Of a stretch of DNA of 64,000 nt, positions 42,228 to 51,259 are shown in pieces. Within the stretch, counting starts at the first letter, position 1. Every line of letters starts with the position of its first letter. Source of the DNA: Deltaproteobacteria bacterium (GTDB lineage Bacteria > CG2-30-53-67); assembly GCA_013151235.1 (NCBI GenBank), contig JAADIO010000002.1:1-64000 (forward strand), written 5' to 3'. The notes beneath the pieces were generated by a model that was not told the origin of the DNA, ran no database searches, and saw nothing but the letters and a program-made list of their open reading frames with translations. Made by a program: the position numbers and the translations under genes.

Positions 42228-43327
42228 TGCTCGACCGAAGACTGATTACCCATTTTGATTTCGGATTTCTTTTTCTGGTCCTGCTGATCTCCCTGATCGG
42301 AGAGGGAGCTATCTACAGCGCCTCTCATTTTGCAGGCAGTCCTCCCTCCGACCTCTACCTCCGGCAGCTCTACTGGATCGGGATCGGGCTCATCCTGCTG
42401 CTGGCAACCATCTCCATCGACTACCGTTCTCTTCATCGCTATGCCTACCTGATCTATGCCGTGTCTGTCGGGCTTCTCTTGGTCGTTTCCTTCAAAGGTG
42501 CGATCGGCATGGGAGCACAACGCTGGATCGTTGTGGGCCCTCTGACACTGCAGCCCTCGGAGTTGGCCAAGATCGCATTGATCCTGGTCCTCTCCCGATA
42601 TCTTTCGGACATCCAGGAACGGGGGGGCTTCACCGCCGGACATTATTTTAATCTCGCGCTGCTGATCGGTCTTCCCCTCATTCTCATCCTGCGCCAACCG
42701 GATCTGGGGACCTCTCTTATGCTTCTCTTCATTGCCGTCACCCTGCTTTTTCTCGCCGGAATGCCGGTCCGTTTCTTCACCTATGCCGGGGTGACGGTTC
42801 TGGGCGCCGTCCCTTTTCTCTGGCGCTTTCTCAAGGATTATCAGAAGCAGCGAATCCGGGTCTTTTTCAACCCGGACCTTGACCCGAGCGGAGCAGGATA
42901 CCATATCATTCAATCCAAGATCGCAATCGGGTCGGGAGGGTTTCTGGGGAAAGGGATCATGCACGGCACCCAGAGTCAGCTTCGATTTCTGCCGGAGCAG
43001 CACACCGATTTCATCTTCTCCGTTATCGCAGAAGAAACCGGATTTATCGGAACCCTGATCCTGATCCTGCTTTTTGCCTACCTCATCTTCAAGGGGATCA
43101 ACATCGCACTGAAAACGCAGGACCTCTTCGGGACGCTCGTGGCAACGGGGATTACAACAATGATCGCCTACTATATCCTGATCAATATCGGGATGACGTC
43201 GGGTCTCTTTCCCGTCGTCGGCGTCCCTCTTCCCTTCATCAGTTACGGAGGGTCCTCCCTGATCACACTCTTCATCGGGGTCGGTTTGATTCTGAATATC
43301 CGGATGCGTCGATTTCACGAAGGGTAA
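42224..43327 (+). CDS. rodA: rod-shape SEDS glycosyltransferase RodA
   Basis: A 367-residue SEDS-family membrane protein with about ten helices. Signatures: GAIGMGAQRWIVVGPLTLQPSELAKIA (quoted as GAQRWIVVGP and LQPSELAKIA), RQPDLGTSLM, PEQHTDFIFSVIAEETGFIG and PLPFISYGGSSLITLF. RodA polymerises lipid II glycans beside PBP2. The start may be GTG 42224, overlapping the mrdA stop, or ATG 42227 right after; GGAG lies upstream. Last gene of the rod operon. Confidence 0.96.
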   Translation: MMLDRRLITHFDFGFLFLVLLISLIGEGAIYSASHFAGSPPSDLYLRQLYWIGIGLILLLATISIDYRSLHRYAYLIYAVSVGLLLVVSFKGAIGMGAQRWIVVGPLTLQPSELAKIALILVLSRYLSDIQERGGFTAGHYFNLALLIGLPLILILRQPDLGTSLMLLFIAVTLLFLAGMPVRFFTYAGVTVLGAVPFLWRFLKDYQKQRIRVFFNPDLDPSGAGYHIIQSKIAIGSGGFLGKGIMHGTQSQLRFLPEQHTDFIFSVIAEETGFIGTLILILLFAYLIFKGINIALKTQDLFGTLVATGITTMIAYYILINIGMTSGLFPVVGVPLPFISYGGSSLITLFIGVGLILNIRMRRFHEG

Positions 43328-43365
43328 AAAGAAATGCTCCCTTTGCGGCAGGAAGCGGAGAGGAG

Positions 43366-43908
43366 TTAGTGAAGATTGCGTGCAATCAGGACGAGCAATG
43401 CAACAATAAGGCCGCCGTTGACAATATGTTCCCCGTTTTTCACCCACTGGCGCCCGGACCATTCCCCCGATCCGCTCTGGTAGGGGGTAAACCTGGGCCA
43501 CATGGACCGGACATTCTCCTGATACCGGAGGAATTCATCGCCGAAGAGTTTATGCAGGGTCCGCTCTTCCTTGTGAATAGAGGGGATATAGAGCCAGAGG
43601 TAGAGAAAAATGAAAAAGGCAAAGGCGTAGAGGAAATATCCGGAGAGGAGACAGAACCCGACGGCAATCAGGACATTCCCCACATAAAGGGGGTTTCGCA
43701 CGAAGGAGTAAGGCCCCGTTGTTGCCAGCTCCCGGTCTTTTTTCACATATCCCCCGGCCCAGAAGCGGATGGCGATTCCGGCAACGGAAAACAGAAGTCC
43801 GGCCAGAACACTTCCCGTTGAGGCCGGCCGCCCGATCACGGTTAAAACAATAAGGAAAAAAATTCCCACGATCTGCCGGATCGCATGAGGTTTTCGAATC
43901 TTCTTCAT
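43366..43908 (-). CDS. isoprenylcysteine/phospholipid-type methyltransferase, membrane-bound
   Basis: A 180-residue integral membrane methyltransferase of the ICMT/PEMT superfamily: four or five helices (from IVGIFFLIVLTVIG on) and the C-terminal SAM-binding motif TTGPYSFVRNPLYVGNVLI with HKEERTLHKLFGDEFLRY, the family's RHP..Y / EE..L hallmark. Substrate unknown; bacterial members methylate lipids or small molecules. The start ATG 43908 gives MKKIRKPHAIRQ, but an in-frame TTG at 43977 would add 23 residues. It follows the bactofilin gene on the same strand. Confidence 0.82.
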   Translation of the reverse strand: MKKIRKPHAIRQIVGIFFLIVLTVIGRPASTGSVLAGLLFSVAGIAIRFWAGGYVKKDRELATTGPYSFVRNPLYVGNVLIAVGFCLLSGYFLYAFAFFIFLYLWLYIPSIHKEERTLHKLFGDEFLRYQENVRSMWPRFTPYQSGSGEWSGRQWVKNGEHIVNGGLIVALLVLIARNLH

Positions 43909-44007
43909 AATATAATGTAATGTCTCTTCCACAAAAGGCTCCTGAAATCGAAATTCATCCAAAAATTGATTGACCAATCCACCATTGCCGGTGGATTTGA
44001 AAAAGGG

Positions 44008-44454
44008 CTATTTCCCGATCTTCACGGACTCCTGAAGCAGGGGGGTAATCTTGAGTTCCGGTTTTCGGGCGGCCTGGCCCATCTCGCACTTTCCCTCAAA
44101 GACAACCCCGTCTTCGATCACGATCACCGGCGTCTGTATGTTTCCATGGAGCACGGCCGGCGCATAGAATTCCGCCCGGTCCTTGACGGTGATGTTCCCC
44201 TGGATCTTCCCCCGGGAGATCAGCCGTCCCACATCGATATTGGCATTGATCTCGGCATCCTCACCGATGATCAGGGTATCCTTGGCAATGATCTCACCCT
44301 CGACCTTCCCGTCGATCTTGACCGTCCCTTCGTAGGTCAAAACACCCTTAAACGAGGTTTCTTTGCCCAAGATCGTGTTGATATCTCCGGAAACCGAGGG
44401 GGACGGACCGCTGTTCTGACTGCCGCGATAATCGTTCCGTTTTTTGAAATTCAT
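44008..44454 (-). CDS. bactofilin-family cytoskeletal protein
   Basis: A 148-residue bactofilin: disordered N-terminus (1-25), then the right-handed beta-helix with repeats such as GVLTYEGTVKIDGKVEGEI, LIIGEDAEINANIDVGRLI and GKIQGNITVKDRAEFYAP. Bactofilins polymerise without nucleotide; in Myxococcus they form a scaffold that positions ParAB and a ParB-binding partner, so location just after parB is meaningful. GGAG precedes two adjacent ATGs; the second (44454) has the better spacing. Confidence 0.9.
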   Translation of the reverse strand: MNFKKRNDYRGSQNSGPSPSVSGDINTILGKETSFKGVLTYEGTVKIDGKVEGEIIAKDTLIIGEDAEINANIDVGRLISRGKIQGNITVKDRAEFYAPAVLHGNIQTPVIVIEDGVVFEGKCEMGQAARKPELKITPLLQESVKIGK

Positions 44455-44483
44455 CATCTCTCCTTAGAGTCTTCCCTTAACCT

Positions 44484-45353
44484 TCAGGGATGGGTCGTTT
44501 CCCGCAGCAGGGTAATCAACCGTTCCCGTTCCTTCGACGAGGTATAGGTAATCTCGATTTTTCCCCGACCGCTGTGATCATGGATCCGAACTTTTGTTCC
44601 GAATCCCCGTCTCAGTGCTTCCTCCATGGCCCGGACATGGACGTCCGTCTTTTTTCCCGGCGCCTTTTCCTTCTTGCCGGAGAGATCCTTCCGGACTCGC
44701 TTCTCCGTCTCCCGAACGGAAAGTCCCTTGCGGATGATCTCCCGGCCCAGGGCAAGTTGCTGTGAGGCGGACGAAAGAGAAAGAAGGGCCTTAGCATGAC
44801 CCGCCGTCAGTTTCGATCGGCGGAGATATCCCTTTAATTCCTCCGGGAGGGAGAGAAACCGAAGGGCATTGGCAACGGAGGAACGTTGCTTTCCCAGTTT
44901 GCGGGCGACCTCTTCCTGGGTCAGGTGAAATTCCCGCATCAGTTGATCGTAGGATTCCGCCGCTTCCATGGGGTTGAGGTTTTCCCGCTGGAGATTTTCA
45001 ATCAGGGCAAGTTCCAGGGAGTCCTGTTCCGAAACCTTTCGTATGAGCGCCGGAATCCGGACGATCCCCGCCTGCTGTGCGGCACGCCACCTCCGTTCTC
45101 CGGCAATGAGTTCAAAATCCCGCCCCCGCTGCCGCACCAGAACCGGCTGAATCACTCCCCGGTTTCGCACGGATCGAACCAGGTCGGCCATCCCTTCATC
45201 TGTAAATTCTTTGCGCGGTTGATGCGGATTGGGAAGAATACTCGCCACGGGGAGCTCCCTCACTCCCTCCTCTTCCGTCCCCTGTTGCATGACCGGGATC
45301 GGCTTATCCGGAATAAGGGCCGACAACCCTTTGCCCAATACTTTTCTCGACAT
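44484..45353 (-). CDS. parB: chromosome partitioning protein ParB
   Basis: A 289-residue ParB/Spo0J CTPase. N-terminal MSRKVLGKGLSALIP contacts ParA; the CTP-binding nuclease-like domain has LPNPHQPRKEF, IQPVLVRQRG and FELIAGERRWRAAQQAG; helix-turn-helix EEVARKLGKQRSSVANALRFL binds parS; the C-terminal part dimerises. It loads at the parS sites at 46315 and 48912 and spreads as a clamp. The gene overlaps parA by 50 bases, an unusually long overlap, with AAAGGAAG before ATG 45353 inside parA. Confidence 0.96.
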   Translation of the reverse strand: MSRKVLGKGLSALIPDKPIPVMQQGTEEEGVRELPVASILPNPHQPRKEFTDEGMADLVRSVRNRGVIQPVLVRQRGRDFELIAGERRWRAAQQAGIVRIPALIRKVSEQDSLELALIENLQRENLNPMEAAESYDQLMREFHLTQEEVARKLGKQRSSVANALRFLSLPEELKGYLRRSKLTAGHAKALLSLSSASQQLALGREIIRKGLSVRETEKRVRKDLSGKKEKAPGKKTDVHVRAMEEALRRGFGTKVRIHDHSGRGKIEITYTSSKERERLITLLRETTHP

Positions 45354-46098
45354 GATGAATCACTTCCTTTGCAAGACTGAGATAACTTTGCGCCCCCCGG
45401 GAGCGGACATCATAAAGCAAAACCGGCATCCCGTGACTCGGGGACTCTCCAAGCCGTACATTCCGGGGGATCACCGTTTCAAAAACCAGCCCTTCAAAAT
45501 GCCCCCGGACCTCCTCGGCTACCTGTAGGGAAAGGTTGTTCCGAACGTCAAACATGGTCAGCAGGATCCCCTCGATGGAGAGGTGCGGGTTCAGGTTCTC
45601 CCGGACCCGTTGAATCGTCCCCAAAAGATGGGAGAGCCCCTCTAATGCATAGTATTCACACTGAAGAGGAACGATGACCCCATCCGATGCCGTCAGTGCA
45701 TTCAGTGTAAGAAGCCCCAGGGAGGGGGGACAATCGATGAGGATAAAGTCATATTGACTGCGGAGCCCGTTCAGGACCTCCTTAAGGAGAAATTCCCGGT
45801 TCTCCAGATTGACCAGCTCAACTTCGGCACCGGCCAGGGCCATGGAAGAGGGGATCAGGGCCACTCCATCGATTGCCGTGGAAAGGGAAAGCTCCCCCGG
45901 ATCCCCGCCCTGAAAAAGATCGTAAACGCTCCCGGCAACGGATGTCCGGTCAACGCCGAATCCGCTGGTGCCGTTTCCCTGCGGATCAATGTCCACGAGC
46001 AGAACCTTCTTTTCCGCCACGCCTAAAGAGGCGGCAAGATTGACTGCCGTCGTCGTCTTGCCCACTCCTCCCTTTTGATTGGCAATGGAGAGGATCAT
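45304..46098 (-). CDS. parA: chromosome partitioning ATPase ParA (Soj)
   Basis: A 264-residue ParA. Deviant Walker A ANQKGGVGKTTTAVNLAAS at 6-24, VDIDPQGNGTSG, FILIDCPPSLGLLTLNALTA and VIVPLQCEYYALEGL are all family signatures. It forms a nucleoid-bound ATP dimer gradient that pulls ParB-parS complexes and so segregates origins. ATG 46098, with TGGAG upstream. Expressed leftward from the extended -10 promoter near 46144-46152. Confidence 0.97.
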   Translation of the reverse strand: MILSIANQKGGVGKTTTAVNLAASLGVAEKKVLLVDIDPQGNGTSGFGVDRTSVAGSVYDLFQGGDPGELSLSTAIDGVALIPSSMALAGAEVELVNLENREFLLKEVLNGLRSQYDFILIDCPPSLGLLTLNALTASDGVIVPLQCEYYALEGLSHLLGTIQRVRENLNPHLSIEGILLTMFDVRNNLSLQVAEEVRGHFEGLVFETVIPRNVRLGESPSHGMPVLLYDVRSRGAQSYLSLAKEVIHHVEKSIGQRVVGPYSG

Positions 46099-46143
46099 GC
46101 AGAGAACTCCATCTCGACCGGCACATAAAAACTTCGGTCAAAT

Positions 46144-46152
46144 ATTATAACA
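46144..46152 (-). promoter_or_regulatory. extended -10 promoter of parAB
   Basis: Minus strand TGT followed by TATAAT, a perfect extended -10 element, about 46 bases before parA. No good -35 box is seen. Confidence 0.4.
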
Positions 46153-46314
46153 CATTGATTTTAATAGGAAATTTATATTTGCTCCTTGGCGTACATCTCG
46201 CAATGTTTTTCCTTACGATATCACAGAACTCCTTTCAGGAAAAGGAAAAAGGGGACCCTTTCGAATCCGACGATTTCAACAAGCTTTGCTCCAAATCCGG
46301 ATAGATGCTGAAAA

Positions 46315-46330
46315 TGTTCCACGTGGAACA
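46315..46330. promoter_or_regulatory. parS site 1
   Basis: Perfect palindrome TGTTCCACGTGGAACA, close to the parS consensus TGTTTCACGTGAAACA. It lies between parA and rsmG. Confidence 0.93.
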
Positions 46331-46336
46331 TTTGGA

Positions 46337-46999
46337 TTATTTTTTGATCTTTTCAACAATCACAACGTTTCGGGTGTGGTGAAGAAAGGGGACCTTCAGG
46401 GGGGCAACCTCCCCCACACGGAGCCCGAGACACAGAAGTCCTTTTTCGATCCTTCGCAGCTCCTCATTCACACTTCTCGATTTTTGAAACAGATAGATCC
46501 CGTCTTTCCGGAGCAAGTGAGCCGTCCAGTGACAAACCTTGTCGATACTTGAAACCGCCCGACAGAGGATCCGGTCGAAGCCGGCCTCGATCCCTTTCCC
46601 ATATTCATCCGCCCGCATCGTGGCCACTTCGGCCCCTTTCAGGGAGAGGGTGCGGATCATGTGTCGGAGAAAAACGGAACGTTTCTGCGATGCGTCGAGG
46701 AGAACCAGCCGCAGGGCCGGCTCCACGATCTTGAGGGGAAGACCCGGCAACCCGGCGCCGCTTCCTACATCCAGGACGGAAAGACCGGGAGTAATCCGGC
46801 CGGTCTGAAAGAGGGAAAGGGAATCGAGAAAGTGATGGATTTCAATATCTTCCCGTTTCCGGTGTCCCGTGAGATTGATCCTACGCGACCAGTCCATTAA
46901 CTCCCGGGTATAGATCTCAAAAAGTTCTTTTTCGACGGCCCCGAGGGTTAAGCCGAGGGCTTCGGCCCCTTCAAGGAGTATTCCTTGTTTTTCAGCCAA
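46337..46999 (-). CDS. rsmG: 16S rRNA (guanine527-N7) methyltransferase
   Basis: A 220-residue class I SAM methyltransferase. VLDVGSGAGLPGLPLKI is the SAM-binding loop, INLTGHRKREDIEIHHFLDS the family N-terminal signature, and ICRAVSS-like LCRAVSSIDKVCHW the substrate loop. It methylates G527 of 16S rRNA; its loss gives mild streptomycin resistance. TTG start at 46999 is one base after the mnmG stop, so the two are translationally linked. Confidence 0.94.
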   Translation of the reverse strand: MAEKQGILLEGAEALGLTLGAVEKELFEIYTRELMDWSRRINLTGHRKREDIEIHHFLDSLSLFQTGRITPGLSVLDVGSGAGLPGLPLKIVEPALRLVLLDASQKRSVFLRHMIRTLSLKGAEVATMRADEYGKGIEAGFDRILCRAVSSIDKVCHWTAHLLRKDGIYLFQKSRSVNEELRRIEKGLLCLGLRVGEVAPLKVPFLHHTRNVVIVEKIKK

Positions 47000-47000
47000 T

Positions 47001-48878
47001 TCAACTTCTCCCGCCGCCGTATTTTTTCAAATAGATCCGGATAATCGACAGGGCCGCCGGTGTTACACCGGAGATACGGCCGGCCTGCCCAATCGATGCA
47101 GGACGGATCCGTTCCAGCTTTTCCACCACCTCCAGCGAAAGCCCGGGAAGCCGACTGTAGTCGATCTCCTCTGGAATCCTGACCTCCTCCATTTTGCGAT
47201 ATCTTTTTACCTGCTCCGTCTGCCGCTGGATGAAACCATCATATTTCGCCTCAATCTCACAGATCCTCCTTACCTCCCGGTCCAGGTCCGGTCTGGATTG
47301 ATCCAGGCCGGCCGTTTTGTCGTAGTCAAGTTCGGGACGCTTGATTAGACGAAAAAGGGAAGTCTTGTTGTGCAAAGGAGCGCTCGCTACCGAGGCAAGG
47401 CGCTCGTTAACCTCGGCCGAGGGGAAGAAAAAGGTCGTTCGTAATCGCTTCATTTCTCCTTCGATCTTCTCCTTCTTTTCGCAAAAGGCCTCATAATCCC
47501 CCCGGGAGATGAGACCTACCTGGTACCCTTTCTCCCGTAATCGAAGATCGGCATTGTCCTGACGCAACAAAAGTCGATATTCCGCCCGGGAGGTAAACAT
47601 CCGGTAAGGCTCTTCCGTTCCCAGTGTAACCAGGTCGTCAATCAGGACCCCGATATAGGCCTCTGAGCGGTTCAGAACAAGGGGCGGACGTCCACGGATC
47701 TTTTGGGCAGCATTTATCCCGGCCATCAGCCCTTGAGCCGCTGCTTCTTCATAACCGGAGGTCCCGTTGATCTGCCCCGCGTGGTAAAGTCCGGCGATCA
47801 ACTTCGTTTCCAGCGTCGGGAAAAGCTGAAGGGGGGAGACATAATCATACTCCACGGCATAGCCCGGTCGCATGATCCTTGCACGGGAAAGCCCGGGGAT
47901 GGACTGAACCAGCTCTTTCTGGACATCGAAAGGTAGGCTGGTGGAAATCCCGTTGGCGTAGACCTCCTCCGTATCGAGTCCCTCCGGTTCAAGAAAGACC
48001 TGATGCCGGTCCTTTTCAGGAAACCGGACCACCTTGTCCTCTATGGAGGGGCAGTACCGCGGTCCCACCCCCTGAATCCGGCCGCTGTAAAGAGGCGACC
48101 GGTCAAGGTTTTTCATAATGATTTCATGGGTCCGATGGTCGGTATAGGTGATATGGCAGGGAACTTGTTCCCGCCGGATCGACGGGGTGGAAAAAGAGAA
48201 CGGCTGCGGATCCGGATCCCCATACTGCGGGAGCAAACCTGAAAAATCGATGCTCGGCCCATGAAGTCTCGGCGGGGTCCCCGTTTTCAGACGACCGATG
48301 GTAAATCCCAGGGATCTCAAATCATCCGCAAGCGCTACGGCAGGGGGTTCCCCTGCCCTTCCGCCCGGAAAGCTGGAAACTCCTACGTGAATCAATCCCT
48401 TGAGAAAGGTTCCCGTCGTGACGATCACTGCCTTCGCTCCGTAATGATAACCGAGATCATTCTCCACACCGAAGACCTTCCGGTTCCGGATCAACAGTCT
48501 CTTTACCGTCCCCTGCTGCACAACAAGGCCGGGCTGATTCTCCACGATCGATTTCATTCGCAGCCGATACCCCTGTTTGTCGGCCTGCGCCCTTGGGGCC
48601 TGAACGGCCGGCCCTTTACGGGTGTTGAGCATTCGGAACTGGATCCCCGTTGCGTCGATGACACGCCCCATTTCACCACCCAGGGCATCGATCTCGCGAA
48701 CCAGATGCCCCTTGGCCAATCCTCCGATGGCGGGATTGCAGGACATCAGGGCGATATGGTCAAGGTGAAGGGTCAAAAGGAGGGTGGAACAACCGAGCCG
48801 GGCGGCCGAGAGAGCGGCCTCACAGCCGGCATGCCCAGCGCCGATTACGATAATGTCGAACTGCTCATCCGTTGTCAC
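47001..48878 (-). CDS. mnmG: tRNA uridine-5-carboxymethylaminomethyl modification enzyme MnmG (GidA)
   Basis: A 625-residue FAD protein. FDIIVIGAGHAGCEAALSAARLG is the N-terminal dinucleotide-binding fold; CNPAIGGLAKGHLVREIDALGG is the GidA signature with its catalytic cysteine; VVTTGTFLKG-like IVTTGTFLKGLIH and GQINGTSGYEEAAAQGL are further family motifs. With MnmE it modifies U34 of several tRNAs. Start GTG 48878 chosen because AGGAG lies five bases before it; the upstream TTG 48905 starts inside the parS-flanking DNA. Confidence 0.96.
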   Translation of the reverse strand: MTTDEQFDIIVIGAGHAGCEAALSAARLGCSTLLLTLHLDHIALMSCNPAIGGLAKGHLVREIDALGGEMGRVIDATGIQFRMLNTRKGPAVQAPRAQADKQGYRLRMKSIVENQPGLVVQQGTVKRLLIRNRKVFGVENDLGYHYGAKAVIVTTGTFLKGLIHVGVSSFPGGRAGEPPAVALADDLRSLGFTIGRLKTGTPPRLHGPSIDFSGLLPQYGDPDPQPFSFSTPSIRREQVPCHITYTDHRTHEIIMKNLDRSPLYSGRIQGVGPRYCPSIEDKVVRFPEKDRHQVFLEPEGLDTEEVYANGISTSLPFDVQKELVQSIPGLSRARIMRPGYAVEYDYVSPLQLFPTLETKLIAGLYHAGQINGTSGYEEAAAQGLMAGINAAQKIRGRPPLVLNRSEAYIGVLIDDLVTLGTEEPYRMFTSRAEYRLLLRQDNADLRLREKGYQVGLISRGDYEAFCEKKEKIEGEMKRLRTTFFFPSAEVNERLASVASAPLHNKTSLFRLIKRPELDYDKTAGLDQSRPDLDREVRRICEIEAKYDGFIQRQTEQVKRYRKMEEVRIPEEIDYSRLPGLSLEVVEKLERIRPASIGQAGRISGVTPAALSIIRIYLKKYGGGRS

Positions 48879-48911
48879 GGCATCTCCTGCACAATTTTTA
48901 TTCAACGGAAA

Positions 48912-48927
48912 TGTTCCACGTGGAACA
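48912..48927. promoter_or_regulatory. parS site 2
   Basis: Second copy of the same perfect 16-base palindrome TGTTCCACGTGGAACA, between mnmG and mnmE, 2.6 kb from site 1 and about 5 kb from the putative oriC. Confidence 0.93.
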
Positions 48928-48929
48928 TT

Positions 48930-50342
48930 CTATTTTCCAACACAAAAGGAACTGAATATCCGGTCGAGGATATCCTCCGTCACCACCTCCCCGGTAATCC
49001 GGCCGACAGCATCAAGAGCCTCCCGAAGGTCAAGACTCAAAAACTCTTCGGACATCCCCTCGTGCAGGTGCCGGATTACACGCATCAAGGCCTCCCGTGC
49101 CTCTTTCAGTGCATGAAGATGTCGGGTCTGCGTGACGATGACCGATTCGCTGAACGCCTTCTTTCCTTCAAGAATCAGGTCTTTTAATCGGACCTTCAGT
49201 TCTTTGATTCCATCCGCGTGCAACAAACAGGTATGGATCATAATTTTTGGTGAGATCTCTTTTATTAGTTCTCCAAAGAACTGATTTCCCCTGTTTTCAT
49301 CCGGCACAAGATCTTTTTTATTAAAGATCAGGACCACATCCTTTCCACGGGTCAGTCGGACAATCTCCCGGTCTTCTTCATCGGGACGACGGGAAAGATC
49401 AAAAAGAAGGAGGATCAGGTCCGCACGTTCAATAGCCTCCCGGCTTCTCCGGATTCCCTCTCTTTCCACGGGGTCTTCAGATTGCCGGAAACCCGCGGTA
49501 TCGAGAAAACAGAAGGGAATTCCCTCGATATTCACAGTTGATTCAATCACATCCCGGGTCGTGCCCGGAAAAGGGGTCACAATGGCCCTATCTTCCTTGA
49601 GAAGTCGATTCAGAAGGCTTGACTTTCCGACATTGGCCTTCCCTATAATCGCAGTCATGAGCCCCTCCTCGATCACTTTCCCCTCCCGTCCGGTATCGAT
49701 GAGGCTCCCGAGATTCTTCAAGAGACTATTTATCTTTCCTTCAAATGCCACGGAATCAATCGGGTCGTTCTCCTCTTCTGCAAAATCGATGGAGACCTCC
49801 GTCTCCGCCAAAAGTTCAATCAGTGACTCTTTCACCTTCTGCAGACAAAGCGATAATTCTCCATTTAACTGCTGCAGGGCAACCCGCAGAGCCGTCTCAT
49901 TCTTTGCGGAAACAAGAGACATGACCGATTCGGCCTGGGCCAGGTCGATCCGTCCGTTCAAAAAGGCCCGCTTTGTGAATTCTCCAGGCTCCGCCGGCCT
50001 TGCACCAAGCGAGAGCAACAACTCCATGATCCTGCGGATGACCACAACTCCGGAATGACAGTTAATCTCTACGACATCCTCACAGGTGTAGGTCTTCGGC
50101 GCCCGCATAACCGTCAGGAGGACCTCGTCCAGGACCGTCCGGGTCTCCGGATCGATGACCTTCCCGTAACGGATCGTATATCCCCGGCTTTTCCGCAAGG
50201 CCCGTCCCGAGCTGTCCACAAAGATCTTCTGCGCCAGGGGAAGTGCCTGAGATCCACTGATCCGGATAATTCCGATCCCCCCCGGTCCGGGCGGAGTGGA
50301 GATGGAACAGATGGTATCCTGATTCAACGGATTTTCTTTCAT
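48930..50342 (-). CDS. mnmE: tRNA modification GTPase MnmE (TrmE)
   Basis: A 470-residue MnmE. N-terminal folate-binding domain (1-120, TICSISTPPGPGGIGIIRISG), helical domain, inserted Ras-like G domain with GKANVGKSSLLNRLL (G1), FPGTTRD (G2), FLDTAGFR (G3) and NKKD (G4), and the C-terminal CVGK with the catalytic cysteine. Works with MnmG on tRNA U34. ATG 50342. A terminator just upstream separates it from the jag transcript, although no separate promoter is obvious. Confidence 0.97.
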   Translation of the reverse strand: MKENPLNQDTICSISTPPGPGGIGIIRISGSQALPLAQKIFVDSSGRALRKSRGYTIRYGKVIDPETRTVLDEVLLTVMRAPKTYTCEDVVEINCHSGVVVIRRIMELLLSLGARPAEPGEFTKRAFLNGRIDLAQAESVMSLVSAKNETALRVALQQLNGELSLCLQKVKESLIELLAETEVSIDFAEEENDPIDSVAFEGKINSLLKNLGSLIDTGREGKVIEEGLMTAIIGKANVGKSSLLNRLLKEDRAIVTPFPGTTRDVIESTVNIEGIPFCFLDTAGFRQSEDPVEREGIRRSREAIERADLILLLFDLSRRPDEEDREIVRLTRGKDVVLIFNKKDLVPDENRGNQFFGELIKEISPKIMIHTCLLHADGIKELKVRLKDLILEGKKAFSESVIVTQTRHLHALKEAREALMRVIRHLHEGMSEEFLSLDLREALDAVGRITGEVVTEDILDRIFSSFCVGK

Positions 50343-50359
50343 GATTTTTCACCCAAGAG

Positions 50360-50388
50360 AAAAAAGAGGCGAGGAATATCCCCGCCTC
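50360..50388 (-). terminator. intrinsic terminator downstream of jag
   Basis: On the minus strand GAGGCGGGG-ATATT-CCTCGCCTC (one G-T pair) followed by six T. It ends 18 bases before the mnmE start codon. Confidence 0.8.
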
Positions 50389-50471
50389 TTCCGGTGAATG
50401 CACTCTTCATCCGACCGATTCCTCTGAATTTTATTAGTGATACCGTTTAGTTACGGACTGTTCAGGTCTGC

Positions 50472-51215
50472 CTATTTCGGCAAGACGATCACCTTCTTCA
50501 GTACCCCATCCCCCCGACTGACCGTCTTTACTTCCTCATCATTTTGCAGGGTGATATGGATGATCCGCCGATCCTGGGACGACAAGGGAGCGGTTGAGAA
50601 GGGTTTCTGGCTCTTAATGACCTTGTTCCGGGCCTCCAGTGCGATGGCTTGAAGTTTTTTCTCCCTTCGGATCTTATATTCCTCAATATCCACAATAATC
50701 CCGGCCCGGGATTTGGTTGTCTTGCTGTACATGAGGTTTACCAGATATTGTATTGCGTCCAGGGTCTGCCCCCCTTTACCGATCAGAATACCGGAATCCT
50801 TGCCGACGACGTTCATATGGACCCGTTCGTCTCGAATACGGGACTCGATCATCCCTTCCATCTTCATTCGATCGATCAGGCCGGACAGAATCTCCTGTGC
50901 CAATTCCAAATCAACCTCAGCCTTTTCTTTTATCTCTTTCATCGGGGATTCCGATGGAACGGTTGGTTGTTTTTCCAGCGGAGGCTCGGTCCGTACTTCA
51001 ACTAACGGATCTCCGACAGATTGAATCACGTTTTTCCCGGCCCCTTTCATGGTCACCCGAATTTTGGCCAAACGCGAACCGAATCCTAAAAATCCTGTCT
51101 TTCCGTCATCCAGTACCTTGATCTCCACTTCCTCCCGATTTGCACCCAGCGTACGCAGAGCATTCGTAGTGGCTTCCTCAAGGGTGCGGGCTTCCATCTC
51201 CACGGATTTTTCCAT
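50472..51215 (-). CDS. jag: Jag/KhpB-type RNA-binding protein
   Basis: A 247-residue protein with the three Jag parts: Jag-N (1-52, ARTLEEATTNALRTLGANRE), a variable acidic linker, a KH-like domain (about 120-190, GILIGKGGQTLDAIQYLVN with the GKGG RNA-binding loop) and R3H (195-240, REKKLQAIALEARNKVIKS). It binds RNA and is linked to cell-envelope biogenesis; next to yidC in most genomes. ATG 51215 has GGAGG upstream; an in-frame start at 51335 would overlap yidC. Confidence 0.92.
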   Translation of the reverse strand: MEKSVEMEARTLEEATTNALRTLGANREEVEIKVLDDGKTGFLGFGSRLAKIRVTMKGAGKNVIQSVGDPLVEVRTEPPLEKQPTVPSESPMKEIKEKAEVDLELAQEILSGLIDRMKMEGMIESRIRDERVHMNVVGKDSGILIGKGGQTLDAIQYLVNLMYSKTTKSRAGIIVDIEEYKIRREKKLQAIALEARNKVIKSQKPFSTAPLSSQDRRIIHITLQNDEEVKTVSRGDGVLKKVIVLPK

Positions 51216-51259
51216 ATTTTCAAACCTCCGAAACCGATCAGTCAACCACATCAAAAAAA

